A DNA stretch of 64,000 nt from Bradyrhizobium sp. CIAT3101. Its GTDB lineage: Bacteria > Pseudomonadota > Alphaproteobacteria > Rhizobiales > Xanthobacteraceae. The notes beneath the pieces are model-generated. The model saw only the letters and a program-made list of their open reading frames with translations. It was not told the origin of the DNA and ran no database searches. The position numbers were made by a program, and so were the translations under genes. Positions 47,437 to 56,071 of the stretch are shown one piece after another. The stretch's first letter is position 1. Each line of letters opens with the position of its first letter. The stretch is from the NCBI RefSeq assembly GCF_029714945.1, contig NZ_CP121634.1, positions 3,121,001 through 3,185,000 of the forward strand, written 5' to 3'.

Positions 47437-48363
47437 ATGTTGCGACGAACAATTTCTGTCATCCTGATCGCCGCCGTCGCAGCCCTTGCCGTCTATTGGT
47501 GGCTGACCGCGCCGACCGCCTTGGCGTTGCCGGCGCCGACGCGCGGGCCTGATCTCGCCAATGGGCAGGAGCTGTTCAATGCCGGCGGCTGCTCGTCCTG
47601 CCACGCCGTACCCAATCAGCCCGATCGCCTGCGGCTCGGTGGCGGCCTGGCGCTCGGCTCGCCGTTCGGCACGTTCTATGTGCCGAACATTTCGCCCGAC
47701 CCGACCGACGGCATCGGGCGCTGGAGCGAGGCCGATTTCGTCAACGCGGTGATGCGCGGCATCTCGCCTGAGGGCACGCACTATTTTCCGGCGTTTCCCT
47801 ACACGTCGTATCACATTGCGAAAGTCGACGACGTCCGCGATCTCTTCGCGTATCTGAAGACGCTGCCGCCGGTCGCGGGCCGGGTGCGCGACCACGATCT
47901 GCCGTTTCCCTTCAACATCCGCCGCAACGTCGGCATCTGGAAATTGCTGTTCATGGATGTCGGGCCGTTCAAGCCGGATGCCGCGCGGTCCGCACAATGG
48001 AATCGCGGGGCTTATCTCGTAAACGGTTTTGGTCATTGCGCCGAATGCCACAGTCCGCGCAACGCCCTCGGCGGGATCAACCGGGGCGAGCGGTTCGCCG
48101 GCGGTCCCAATCCCGAAGGCGAGGGCTGGGTGCCGAACATCACGCAGAAGGGGATCGGCGGCTGGAGCGAGAAGGACATCGCCGACTTTCTCGAGACCGG
48201 CGACATGCCCGAGGGCGACACCGCATCGGGCGCGATGCGGCCGGTGATCAAGAACCTCGCGCAGTCGACGCCGGAGGATCGCGCCGCGATGGCCGCCTAT
48301 CTGAAGTCGCTGCCGCCGGTCGATGGACCGACGCCGCCCAAACGCAAGGAGGGTGGCGGCTGA
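47437..48363 (+). CDS. Diheme cytochrome c
   Basis: 308 residues from the ATG at 47437 with GGGA upstream. One N-terminal membrane anchor (VILIAAVAALAVYWWLTAP) leads into two class I cytochrome c domains with heme sites CSSCH (52-56) and CAECH (201-205). The second domain has SPRNALGG, common in the electron-transfer subunit of alcohol or aldehyde dehydrogenases. It would carry electrons in the periplasm. No dehydrogenase partner is adjacent. Confidence 0.92.
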   Translation: MLRRTISVILIAAVAALAVYWWLTAPTALALPAPTRGPDLANGQELFNAGGCSSCHAVPNQPDRLRLGGGLALGSPFGTFYVPNISPDPTDGIGRWSEADFVNAVMRGISPEGTHYFPAFPYTSYHIAKVDDVRDLFAYLKTLPPVAGRVRDHDLPFPFNIRRNVGIWKLLFMDVGPFKPDAARSAQWNRGAYLVNGFGHCAECHSPRNALGGINRGERFAGGPNPEGEGWVPNITQKGIGGWSEKDIADFLETGDMPEGDTASGAMRPVIKNLAQSTPEDRAAMAAYLKSLPPVDGPTPPKRKEGGG

Positions 48364-48543
48364 AGCAGGCCCTTTCCAATTGACACGCCGTGATTGCGCC
48401 CCCATCGTCGGTCGCGGGTTGAGAATTGGAATTGCGTCACATGGGGCGTGAGTTTTTCGTGCAGCTCTGGCTGATCGTTTCGGCGTGTGATTTGACCGTG
48501 TCGCACGAAACACGCCCCGCGGCTCAACCGTTCGGTTGAGATC

Positions 48544-50133
48544 GTGCCAAAACTTCCGGCCGCGCTGGGCCCGCGTCATCTCACGCTGTTTCGCGCCGCG
48601 CTCGGACAGGGCCGGACCGCAATCGACGCCTATCAGGCCTGGCGCGCCGCGGAGCCGCTCGATGCGGCCGACGAGGTCGTCTACCGCACCATGCCGCTGC
48701 TTGTGGCAACCGCCGACATGGCCGGGATCGTCGATGCCGACACCAGGAAAATGCGCGGCGTCGTCAAGCATGTCTGGCTGTCGAATGCGACGCGGGTGCG
48801 CGATGTGGTCGCGGCGTCCGCAGCGCTCAAGGCCGCCGGCATCGCCGCGCTGCTGATCAAGGGCGGCGCGCTGTTCGCGCGCGACGAGAGCTACATGGCG
48901 AAGCGCATGACGGGGGATTACGATCTCCTGGTCCGCCGTGCGGATGCGTCGCGCGCGATCAAGGTGCTGCGGCAGGCCGATTTCCGCAGCCACGGCATGC
49001 GGGTCGAGCTGTTCCAGGAATCCGATTTCGATCGCGACATCCATGCGGTGGCGATGTCGCGGGCCGGCTTTGCCCGCGCCATCGATCTGCACTGGCGCGC
49101 ACTGTTCTGGCTCGACGACGAAGGCTTTACCGAGGCGCTGTTCGCGACCGCCGAGACCGGGACGCTGCTGACCCATGAGGTGCTGATCCCCGGTGTTGCC
49201 GAGCATCTGGCGATCGCGGCGATGCGGCCGGAGCCAGCCGATCAGAACGAGATGGTGTCCCGCGCGCTCGAGATCGTCCATGTGCTCGAGAGCAAGGCCG
49301 GCGCCAGGGTCGATTGGGACCGCTTCCGCGCGATCGTGACGCGCTACAATGGCAGCCTGTTTGCCGCGCAATTGCTCGACGTCGTCGCGCGCGAGATGCC
49401 GGCCCTCGTGCCGCACGGACTCATCTGGCAGTTATGGGACTACGGACCGCCGGGAAAGTCGATCGAGATGTCGATCCGCGCCGTGCCGCGCGCGCGGCGC
49501 ACGCAGTGGCAGCACTTTGGCGCTGCCTTCTTCTCGGCGCTTCGCGCGCGTTTCAAGGCGCCGTTCCGGGGCTGGGACTGGCTGCGGCTACCCGGCGCGG
49601 CGATCGCGGCATTCGATGCGGGCATCGTGCAGTTTCCCTTGTTTCGGGATGCGATCCTGAAGCGGATCTGGCAGCAGATCGCGCGCGCGGCGTATCCGTC
49701 GCGCGGGAGCGGCATCTGGTTCGGGCAGGGCTTTTCCATTCCGGAGGATGAGGGGCGGTGGACCGACCGTCCATTCGCCGTCCTCGAAATGCCCGTCGAC
49801 GACAGGACCCGCGATCCCGTCGCCGTGGAGCTCGTGGTCGTGCCGTTCCTGCCGCCGGGCACGGACAATTTCCGCTTCGTCGCTTACGCCGGCATTGGAT
49901 CGGTGCAGCAGATGGCGGCAGGGCGCACCGATCCGATGCCGTTCAGAATCGCGCTGCAGGCGAGAGTCATTGGTGCACGCCAACGCAAGATCGTCGTCGC
50001 GCTGCGGATGCTCGATTGCCAGCGCCCGACCGACATCGGCCATTCGATCGATCCGCGTCTGCTCGGGCTGTTCGTGAAATCCGTGTCGGTGAACGGCGCG
50101 ACGGTGTTCACTCCGGCGGGCGCCGGGCCTTGA
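48544..50133 (+). CDS. NTP_transf_5-type nucleotidyltransferase with C-terminal beta-rich domain
   Basis: 529 residues from a GTG at 48544. Residues about 80-270 match the uncharacterised nucleotidyltransferase family PF14907: LLIKGGALFARD (Lys106-Gly-Gly) and MTGDYDLLVRR with Asp125 and Asp127. The final 130 residues (GFSIPEDEGRWTDRPFAVLEM..., then TDIGHSIDPRLLGLFVKSVSVNG) look like a beta-sandwich often fused to glycan enzymes. In pseudomycoidin-type lasso-peptide clusters a protein of this family adds sugar to a phosphate placed by an HprK-like kinase; such a kinase lies at 50801. The 3' end overlaps the convergent GT2 gene by 26 bases. Confidence 0.8.
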   Translation: MPKLPAALGPRHLTLFRAALGQGRTAIDAYQAWRAAEPLDAADEVVYRTMPLLVATADMAGIVDADTRKMRGVVKHVWLSNATRVRDVVAASAALKAAGIAALLIKGGALFARDESYMAKRMTGDYDLLVRRADASRAIKVLRQADFRSHGMRVELFQESDFDRDIHAVAMSRAGFARAIDLHWRALFWLDDEGFTEALFATAETGTLLTHEVLIPGVAEHLAIAAMRPEPADQNEMVSRALEIVHVLESKAGARVDWDRFRAIVTRYNGSLFAAQLLDVVAREMPALVPHGLIWQLWDYGPPGKSIEMSIRAVPRARRTQWQHFGAAFFSALRARFKAPFRGWDWLRLPGAAIAAFDAGIVQFPLFRDAILKRIWQQIARAAYPSRGSGIWFGQGFSIPEDEGRWTDRPFAVLEMPVDDRTRDPVAVELVVVPFLPPGTDNFRFVAYAGIGSVQQMAAGRTDPMPFRIALQARVIGARQRKIVVALRMLDCQRPTDIGHSIDPRLLGLFVKSVSVNGATVFTPAGAGP

Positions 50134-50788
50134 TGGCCTGGCGCAGCGCCAGGAGCGTCTCGCGGTTCTGGGCGTCCGTGTTGATGCGTCCGCCATTGCC
50201 GAGATGCAGCCGGCGGCGCACCACGATGTCGTCGACGTGCGCGCTCCTCAACCCGTTCTGCTTGGCGCGGCCGAGCCAGGCGATGAAGAAGGTCGCGGGC
50301 AGGCTCTCGTCGAACGGCCCGGCCCGGTCGAGCGCGGCGCGCCGGATCAGCATGCACTGCTTCAATTCGCCCGGCATGATCGCGACCGCGGGCTTGAGGC
50401 GCTCGCGTTGCGCGTCCGGCACGTCGGGACTGACGAATTGCTCGACCTTGCCGAACACGGCGTCGACGCGGCCCTGATGCTCCAGCAGTGCCAGCTGCAA
50501 TTCGAGCTTGCGCGGCGTCCAGAGGTCGTCGGCGTCGCAGAAGCCGATCAGCTCGCCCTGCGCGGTCGCGAGCGCCTTGTTGACGGCGACGGCCTGGCCG
50601 TTGTTGCTCTGGGCAAGCACGGTGATGCGGTCGTCGAATTCGCCGAGCACATTGCGCGTGTCGTCGGTCGAGCCGTCGTCGATGACGATCACCTCATCGG
50701 GCGGCACGGTCTGGCCGAGCACGCTCTCGACCGCCTCGGCGATGTAGGTCTCGGCATTGTAGGCGGCGATGATGACGGAGACACGCAT
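50108..50788 (-). CDS. Glycosyltransferase family 2
   Basis: 226 residues, short for a GT2. The start MRVSVIIAAYNAETYIAEAVESVLGQ, VIDDGSTDDTRNVL, and the metal site GFCDADDLWTPRKLE are clear; the C-terminal part has FFIAWLGRAKQNGLRSAHVDDIVVRRRLHLGN. It is the last of three minus-strand genes (PqqD-like, HprK-like kinase, GT2), 12 bases after the kinase. The acceptor may be the product of the same module, but this is inference. Confidence 0.88.
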   Translation of the reverse strand: MRVSVIIAAYNAETYIAEAVESVLGQTVPPDEVIVIDDGSTDDTRNVLGEFDDRITVLAQSNNGQAVAVNKALATAQGELIGFCDADDLWTPRKLELQLALLEHQGRVDAVFGKVEQFVSPDVPDAQRERLKPAVAIMPGELKQCMLIRRAALDRAGPFDESLPATFFIAWLGRAKQNGLRSAHVDDIVVRRRLHLGNGGRINTDAQNRETLLALRQAIKARRPPE

Positions 50789-50800
50789 GTCGGTGCGGCC

Positions 50801-51793
50801 TCAAAGTCTTTGCAATTGATCGGCGAACGCGGCGGGAATCTCGGCAGGCCTGGTGCCGGTATCGGCAAAGAACACCGGCGCGAGACCTGCGATCCGCGCC
50901 ACCTTCTCCGCGATCTGGTTCGGCCAGCCCGGCAGCTCGTAGGCCGTGGTCGGCAGCAGCGCGCGAAACGCATCCGATGGCTTCGCAGGCGTGAATTCGG
51001 GTGAGGCCGCGCCGCGCCGGCGCGGAATGAAAAGCGCACGCAGCTTGCCGCCACCGAGGCGCTCGCCGAGACCGGCCAGGCTGAGCTCGTGGCGCAGCTC
51101 GCCGTTGAAATCCGACACCGGCGTGGTGCCGCCGATCAGGTCGCCAAACGCGTCGACAAGGGCAGGGCGCAGCCGCGCGGAGCAGAACAGCGGCTCGATC
51201 GCGCCGGTGACGCTGTTGACCGCGACAAAGTCGTCGCCCGCGTAGCGCCAGCCGGCCTTGACGCAGGCGAGCGCCGCGGTGGTCTTGCCGCTGTGACCCT
51301 CGCCCGCGAGCAGCGTGAAGCCGGTCGTGCTCCCCACAGCCGCCGCATGGACGGCGCACCAGGGCGTCTCCTGCATCAGGGCGTGGATGAGGGAGATCGC
51401 GGGCCGGCTGCGGATCCAGGGCGGTGCCTCGCCCTTAGGCAACCACGCGATGCCGCGCCGCGCCACCAGGTCGATCGCGTACAGCACGGGAATGACGGCC
51501 GGCTGCCAGACCGAATAGATGCCGTCCTCGATCAGCAGCCGCGGTTTTTCGGAAGCTTCCGGCACCAGCGCCGAGAGATCATGGTCGGTTGCTGTGACGA
51601 AGCGAAGCTCGAGATCGACGCCATCGGCCGCGCGCTGGACATAGGCCGGCAGGAACATGCGGGCCAAATCCTGCGAGGCAAAGCCGAGATGCAAGCCGAA
51701 CGGTCCGCAGCGCGCATGCGCCTCGATCGGCTCCGACGTTGTCCTGGCGAAGACCCCCGCGATCTCCCGCCGGATGAGGTCGCTCGCTTTCAT
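50801..51793 (-). CDS. HprK-like P-loop kinase
   Basis: 330 residues. The P-loop GEGHSGKTT (164-172), AGDDFVAVN (185-193, with the two acidic residues of HPr kinase), and the PHARTPR-like later basic stretch resemble the C-terminal half of HPr kinase/phosphorylase, but the overall protein is the divergent HprK-related type found in peptide-modification clusters. PTS components are not near. It starts at the base next to the stop of the PqqD-like gene (TAG then ATG), so the two are translated together. A role in phosphorylating a peptide or small molecule is inferred. Confidence 0.82.
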   Translation of the reverse strand: MKASDLIRREIAGVFARTTSEPIEAHARCGPFGLHLGFASQDLARMFLPAYVQRAADGVDLELRFVTATDHDLSALVPEASEKPRLLIEDGIYSVWQPAVIPVLYAIDLVARRGIAWLPKGEAPPWIRSRPAISLIHALMQETPWCAVHAAAVGSTTGFTLLAGEGHSGKTTAALACVKAGWRYAGDDFVAVNSVTGAIEPLFCSARLRPALVDAFGDLIGGTTPVSDFNGELRHELSLAGLGERLGGGKLRALFIPRRRGAASPEFTPAKPSDAFRALLPTTAYELPGWPNQIAEKVARIAGLAPVFFADTGTRPAEIPAAFADQLQRL

Positions 51794-52240
51794 CTAGTTC
51801 TCTTGGTTCTCGCGCAGCGGCCAGCCTTCCTCGCCGGCATCGTGCACGGGATCCATCAGCAGCAGCTCCCGCAGATTGTCGAAGCGCTGGAATTCCGGGG
51901 CGACGAATGCGCCCGACAGCATCGGTGTCCAAGGGCTGATGGACGTCTCAACGGAGGTCTCACTGCGCGCATCGGCGGCACCGTTCGCGATGAGGCCTTC
52001 CGCCAGCATGCTGTCGACGAAGGCTTGCACCTGTTGCGTGATTGACGTCACATCTCCATCAGTCGCAGCAGCCAGCGCGCGTCCGATCTCCTCAACCGTT
52101 CGGTTGACCTTGAGGCCGAGCCAGATCTGCGCAGCGCTGCCGTCGAGGTTGTAGTAGACGCCATTCTGATAGTTGGCCAACACGACTTCACTATCGAATT
52201 GCTGGCTGATCAGCAGCGGCACCGTCGTGGTGAGGGCCAT
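51794..52240 (-). CDS. PqqD-like (RiPP recognition element) protein with C-terminal tail
   Basis: 148 residues. The first 88 follow the PqqD/RRE pattern: VVLANYQNGVYYNLDGSAAQIWLGLKVNRTVEEIGRAL, then a helix ending DSMLAEGLIA. RRE domains bind the leader of ribosomally made peptides and pass it to modifying enzymes. The rest (about 89-148) is an acidic tail containing APEFQRFDNLRELLLMDP and EEGWP, a motif that recurs, to my memory, in proteins of this type. Lasso cyclase and B2 peptidase are absent. The gene heads the PqqD-kinase-GT2 unit. Confidence 0.78.
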   Translation of the reverse strand: MALTTTVPLLISQQFDSEVVLANYQNGVYYNLDGSAAQIWLGLKVNRTVEEIGRALAAATDGDVTSITQQVQAFVDSMLAEGLIANGAADARSETSVETSISPWTPMLSGAFVAPEFQRFDNLRELLLMDPVHDAGEEGWPLRENQEN

Positions 52241-52329
52241 AGCTTGCAGTACTCACTTCAATTCCAAGGCCCGGACGCTAGCACAGGCGAGCGGCTGCGC
52301 AACATCGCCGCTTGCGCCAACTGCGTCGT

Positions 52330-52575
52330 CTAGCTGGCGCCGAACGCCTTGAAGGTGATGATGGTGAGCGTGTCCTGGATGCCGGGCAGCACCTGCACCT
52401 TCTCGTTGATGAAGTGGCCGATGTCGGTGTCGTTGTCGACATAGAACTTCACCAGCAAATCGTAATGGCCGGCCGTGGAGTAGATCTCGGAGGCGATCTC
52501 GGCTTCGGCAAGCGCATTGGCGACCGTATAGGACTGGCCAAGCTTACATTTGATCTGGACGAAAAAGGGAACCAT
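52330..52575 (-). CDS. Stand-alone Lrp/AsnC ligand-binding (RAM) domain protein
   Basis: 81 residues from the ATG at 52575, with GGAG eight bases upstream. The sequence MVPFFVQIKCKLGQSYTVANALAE, AGHYDLLVKFYVDNDTDIGHFINEKV, and GIQDTLTIITFKAF is the alpha-beta sandwich of the AsnC C-terminal domain, with no DNA-binding part. Such SARD/RAM proteins bind amino acids and form rings; they may modulate full-length Lrp proteins. Confidence 0.9.
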   Translation of the reverse strand: MVPFFVQIKCKLGQSYTVANALAEAEIASEIYSTAGHYDLLVKFYVDNDTDIGHFINEKVQVLPGIQDTLTIITFKAFGAS

Positions 52576-52671
52576 TGCAGTCACTCCGAAGGCATATCTT
52601 GCCGGCTAATAGGCCAAAATCAGCCCGATTTAGCAAGCGGACTTCCAGGCGTCAGATGACGATCCGATGCC

Positions 52672-54651
52672 CTACGAAGCCGCCGTCGCTGCGGCGAAGG
52701 CGTCCCTGAGCCGCTGGGCGAGCTCGGTCTTGCGATAGGGTTTGGTCAGGACCACGGCCTCCGCCTGCGCGCGGCCCTGCTCGACCAGGGTCTCCAGCGC
52801 ATAGCCGGAAGTGAACAGCACCGGCAGGCCCGGCCGAATCCGGCGGGCCTGATCGGCGAGCTCCCAGCCGCTCATCCCGCCGGGCATGACGATATCGGTG
52901 AACAGCATGTCGATGCCGGGATCGGCGCGCAGCCGCTGCAGGGCCTCCTGGCCATTGACGGCGGCGACGACGCGATAGCCGAGCGCCTCCACCCGGAGGA
53001 TCACCGAGGAGCGCACAAACGGATCGTCCTCGGCAATCAGGATGGTCTCGTGCCCGCGCGGCGCGGCGTCCTCGCCGTCCAGCACGTCGGTCGGCGATTG
53101 TCCGCCGCCGGTGCGCGGCAGGTAGATCCGGACCGTCGTCCCCAGGCCCTGTTCGCTATAGATCGAGACATGGCCGTCGGATTGCTTTGCGAAGCCGTAG
53201 ACCATGCTCAGTCCAAGCCCTGAACCCTTGCCGACCTCCTTGGTGGTGAAGAAAGGCTCGAAGGCGTGCTCGATCACTTCGGGCGTCATGCCTTCGCCGT
53301 CGTCGGTGACGGAAATCAGCGCGTAGGCGCCGGATGTCACTTCTGGGTGCAGGGCGCGGTAGTCCTCGTCGATTGCGGCGAGCTCGGTGCTCAGCGTCAG
53401 GTGTCCGCCGGAGGGCATCGCGTCCTGTGCGTTGAGCGCAAGGTTCAACACGGCGGATTCGAGCTGGGCACGGTCCGCAAAGGCCTGGATGGTGCCAGGG
53501 CCGAACGCCGTCTTGATCTCGATGTTTTCGCGCAAGGTGCGCTTGAGCAGCTTGAGCATGGATTGCAGCAGTTCGCGGCAATCGATCGTCTTTGGCTGCA
53601 GCAATTGGCGGCGGCTGAATGCCAGCAGTCGCTGCGTCAGCTCCGCGCCGCGTTCGCCGGACTCGCAGATATCGTCGGCAAATTGCCGCAGATCGGGCCG
53701 CGCCTTCAGCTGCTCGCTGAGATGCTCGGCGTTGCCGATGATCACGGTCAGGAGATTGTTGAAGTCATGCGCGATGCCGCCGGAGAGCTGGCCGACCGTC
53801 TCCATCTTTTGCGCCTGCTGGAGCTGCTGCTCGGTCAGCTTACGCGCGGTCAGATCGTGGATGATGCCAACATAGATCAGCTCGCCGTCCTGCCACGCCT
53901 GGCCAACCGACAGATTCATCGGAAAGCTCGATCCGTCCTTGCACAGGCCGATGGCTTCTCCGGTTGCGAAACGCCGCGCATGACCGGTGGTTGGGCGCCT
54001 CTCGTCGTTCGACATCAGCATGCCGATGTCGAGATTCATCACTTCCTGGGCGCGATAGCCGAACAGCCGTTCGCACGCGGGATTGAAAAGGAGAATGCGG
54101 GCCTGCGCGTCGAACAGGATGACGCCGTCGACCGCGGTCTCGACGATGGCGGTGAGACGCGTCACGCTTTCGCGCATCGCGCGCTGGGCGTCTCCGACCT
54201 GTCTGAGCAACAATGTCGCGTCCCGGCTCTTGATCTCCTCCTCCTGGAGCGCGGCCTGGACCTTCTGCAGCTCGAACGGGGAGGGGATTGCCAGGATCTT
54301 TGGCAGGAGCGGCCAGAGCGCGGCCGCGGTGAAGATCGATGCGATGGCGGTCATCGCCTTGACCAGGCCCTCGATACCATAGATCGGCACCCACAGCGTG
54401 TAGATCGACAGCACATGGGTCAGGCCGCAGGCCATGATGAAGGCTGCGAACGCCCAAAAGACCCAGCCGAATTGGAGGTCACGCCGTTTGGTGACGAGGA
54501 TCGCGAGCGCGAACGGGATCGAGAAATAGGCCGCCGCGATGCAGGCGTCAGAGACGACATGGAGCCAGATCAGCTCGGGCTCCCACAGCAGGCAGATGCC
54601 GTGCGGTGAAAACATCGAGGAGTCGAGGATACGTTCGAAATAGGCCCACAT
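52672..54651 (-). CDS. Hybrid histidine kinase with ETR1-like ethylene/copper-binding membrane domain
   Basis: 659 residues from the ATG at 54651 (GGGAAG five bases upstream); a GTG at 54717 is possible. Three membrane helices in the first 120 residues carry VVSDACIAAAYFSIP and FIMACGLTHVLSIYT. Asp35, Tyr42, Pro46, Cys75 and His79 correspond, with the same spacing, to Asp25, Tyr32, Pro36, Cys65 and His69 of plant ETR1, where Cys65 and His69 hold the copper that binds ethylene. Next are a PAS domain (about 170-270), a histidine kinase (His295 in GIAHDFNN, later TDDGEGM and KGSGLGLSMVYG) and a receiver (Asp586 in FTDIVMPGG). The output partner is unknown. Confidence 0.9.
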   Translation of the reverse strand: MWAYFERILDSSMFSPHGICLLWEPELIWLHVVSDACIAAAYFSIPFALAILVTKRRDLQFGWVFWAFAAFIMACGLTHVLSIYTLWVPIYGIEGLVKAMTAIASIFTAAALWPLLPKILAIPSPFELQKVQAALQEEEIKSRDATLLLRQVGDAQRAMRESVTRLTAIVETAVDGVILFDAQARILLFNPACERLFGYRAQEVMNLDIGMLMSNDERRPTTGHARRFATGEAIGLCKDGSSFPMNLSVGQAWQDGELIYVGIIHDLTARKLTEQQLQQAQKMETVGQLSGGIAHDFNNLLTVIIGNAEHLSEQLKARPDLRQFADDICESGERGAELTQRLLAFSRRQLLQPKTIDCRELLQSMLKLLKRTLRENIEIKTAFGPGTIQAFADRAQLESAVLNLALNAQDAMPSGGHLTLSTELAAIDEDYRALHPEVTSGAYALISVTDDGEGMTPEVIEHAFEPFFTTKEVGKGSGLGLSMVYGFAKQSDGHVSIYSEQGLGTTVRIYLPRTGGGQSPTDVLDGEDAAPRGHETILIAEDDPFVRSSVILRVEALGYRVVAAVNGQEALQRLRADPGIDMLFTDIVMPGGMSGWELADQARRIRPGLPVLFTSGYALETLVEQGRAQAEAVVLTKPYRKTELAQRLRDAFAAATAAS

Positions 54652-54912
54652 GATTTCTTCCCGAAAGGATTGCGGGCCGAGGCCGGCCCGCAACAAGGCG
54701 TCGCTGGACGAATCCACCTGCTAACGTGTCATTCGCGGGGATGGGCGCCAAGGCCGGACGATGCCCTGGTCTTATTTTCTCAGGTTATGCCCGCTTCCGG
54801 GGCGACAATGCCGCGCAGCACCGGCTGTGCCTGATTCGCCGGCTTGCTGGGGCTGCAGGGGCGCGCTAGGACTGGCTATGGCCGAGTTTTCCTCAAGCAA
54901 GCGTATCCTGCG

Positions 54913-55713
54913 ATGACCACGCCCGTGGCGCTCACCATCGCCGGTTCGGATTCGAGCGGCGGCGCCGGCATTCAGGCCGACCTGAAGACCTTTGCCGCGC
55001 TCGGCGTCTATGGCGCGTCCGCGATCACGGCGCTGACCGCGCAGAACACCAAAGGCGTCACCGGCATTCATGCGGTGCCCGCCGCGTTCGTCACGGCGCA
55101 GATCGATGCGGTGTTCTCCGATCTCGATGTCGGCGCGGTGAAGATCGGCATGGTGGCGCAGGCCGAGAGCATCGACGCGATCGCCTCTGCGCTGGTGCAC
55201 TGGAAGCCTCGCCATATCGTGCTCGATCCCGTGATGGTCGCGACCTCCGGCGATCGCCTGCTGGCGGCGGAGGCCGTCGAGGCGTTGCGCACGAAGCTGA
55301 TGCGGCTGGCATCGGTGATCACACCCAATCTGCCGGAGGCGGCCGCGCTGCTGGACGAGCCGATCGCACGAAGCGAGATCGAGATCGAAAGCCAGGGGCG
55401 CCGCCTTCTCGAACTCGGCTGCCGCGCGGTCCTGATCAAGGGCGGACACGGTGAGGGCCGCGAGAGCATCGACTATCTCGTCGGCGCCGACAAGACGATC
55501 GCGCTTGCCGCGTCGCGCGTCGCCACGCGCAACACCCATGGCACAGGCTGCTCGCTGTCCTCGGCGGTTGCAGCAGGCCTCGCCAGGGGCGAGGATCTCG
55601 AGATGGCCGTGCGCAACGCCAAGGCCTGGATCAGCGCGGCGATCGAAGCTGCCGACCGCTTCAGCGTCGGTCACGGCCACGGGCCGGTCCATCATTTCCA
55701 CAAATTCTACTGA
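54913..55713 (+). CDS. thiD: Hydroxymethylpyrimidine / phosphomethylpyrimidine kinase
   Basis: 266 residues from the ATG at 54913; the longer frame upstream lacks family sequence. ALTIAGSDSSGGAGIQADLKTF, ITALTAQNTKGV, DPVMVATSGDRLL and NTHGTGCSLSSAVAAGLA are the ribokinase-type ThiD motifs. The enzyme phosphorylates HMP to HMP-PP for thiamine synthesis. I see no TPP riboswitch in the preceding 190 bases, so regulation may be constitutive or by another means. Confidence 0.95.
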   Translation: MTTPVALTIAGSDSSGGAGIQADLKTFAALGVYGASAITALTAQNTKGVTGIHAVPAAFVTAQIDAVFSDLDVGAVKIGMVAQAESIDAIASALVHWKPRHIVLDPVMVATSGDRLLAAEAVEALRTKLMRLASVITPNLPEAAALLDEPIARSEIEIESQGRRLLELGCRAVLIKGGHGEGRESIDYLVGADKTIALAASRVATRNTHGTGCSLSSAVAAGLARGEDLEMAVRNAKAWISAAIEAADRFSVGHGHGPVHHFHKFY

Positions 55714-55749
55714 CGCCGGCTGCGGCTAGCCGGTCGGCAATTTCGGCCC

Positions 55750-56070
55750 TCAAGACAACGTTCCTGCGAGAGCCATCAAGGTGGCAAACACACCGAGCGG
55801 TACAAGGTGCGAAAATTCGCGGTGGCGCACCACGGTAAGAACAGCGGCCAAAATGATTGCTGCGCCCAGCACCAGGCCAACAACGCGACTTGCGGGGAGC
55901 GCAATCAGAACGGCGCTCACGATCTCCAATCCGCCGGTCAGGCGGCCCCACCAGCGCGGGTAACCCCATCGAACGAAGCTGCTTTGCGTCGCGGAACCGG
56001 CGATCGCGTTATGGAGGCCTGCGCCAAAGAGCCCGGCAACGAGCAGACAAACCGAAACAATATGGGTCAT
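55750..56070 (-). CDS. DoxX-like small membrane protein
   Basis: 106 residues from the ATG at 56070. Four hydrophobic helices with ARTIAGSATQSSFVRWGYPRWW-like spacing (GSATQSSFVRWGYPRWWGRL) fit the DoxX-like family. The gene begins one base after the stop of the DUF4267 gene, so the two are one operon under the TetR-type operators at 56480-56517. Confidence 0.82.
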   Translation of the reverse strand: MTHIVSVCLLVAGLFGAGLHNAIAGSATQSSFVRWGYPRWWGRLTGGLEIVSAVLIALPASRVVGLVLGAAIILAAVLTVVRHREFSHLVPLGVFATLMALAGTLS

Positions 56071-56071
56071 C

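Noticed and set aside
54720..54912. TPP riboswitch before thiD
   Set aside because: No THI-box-like conserved segments are visible.
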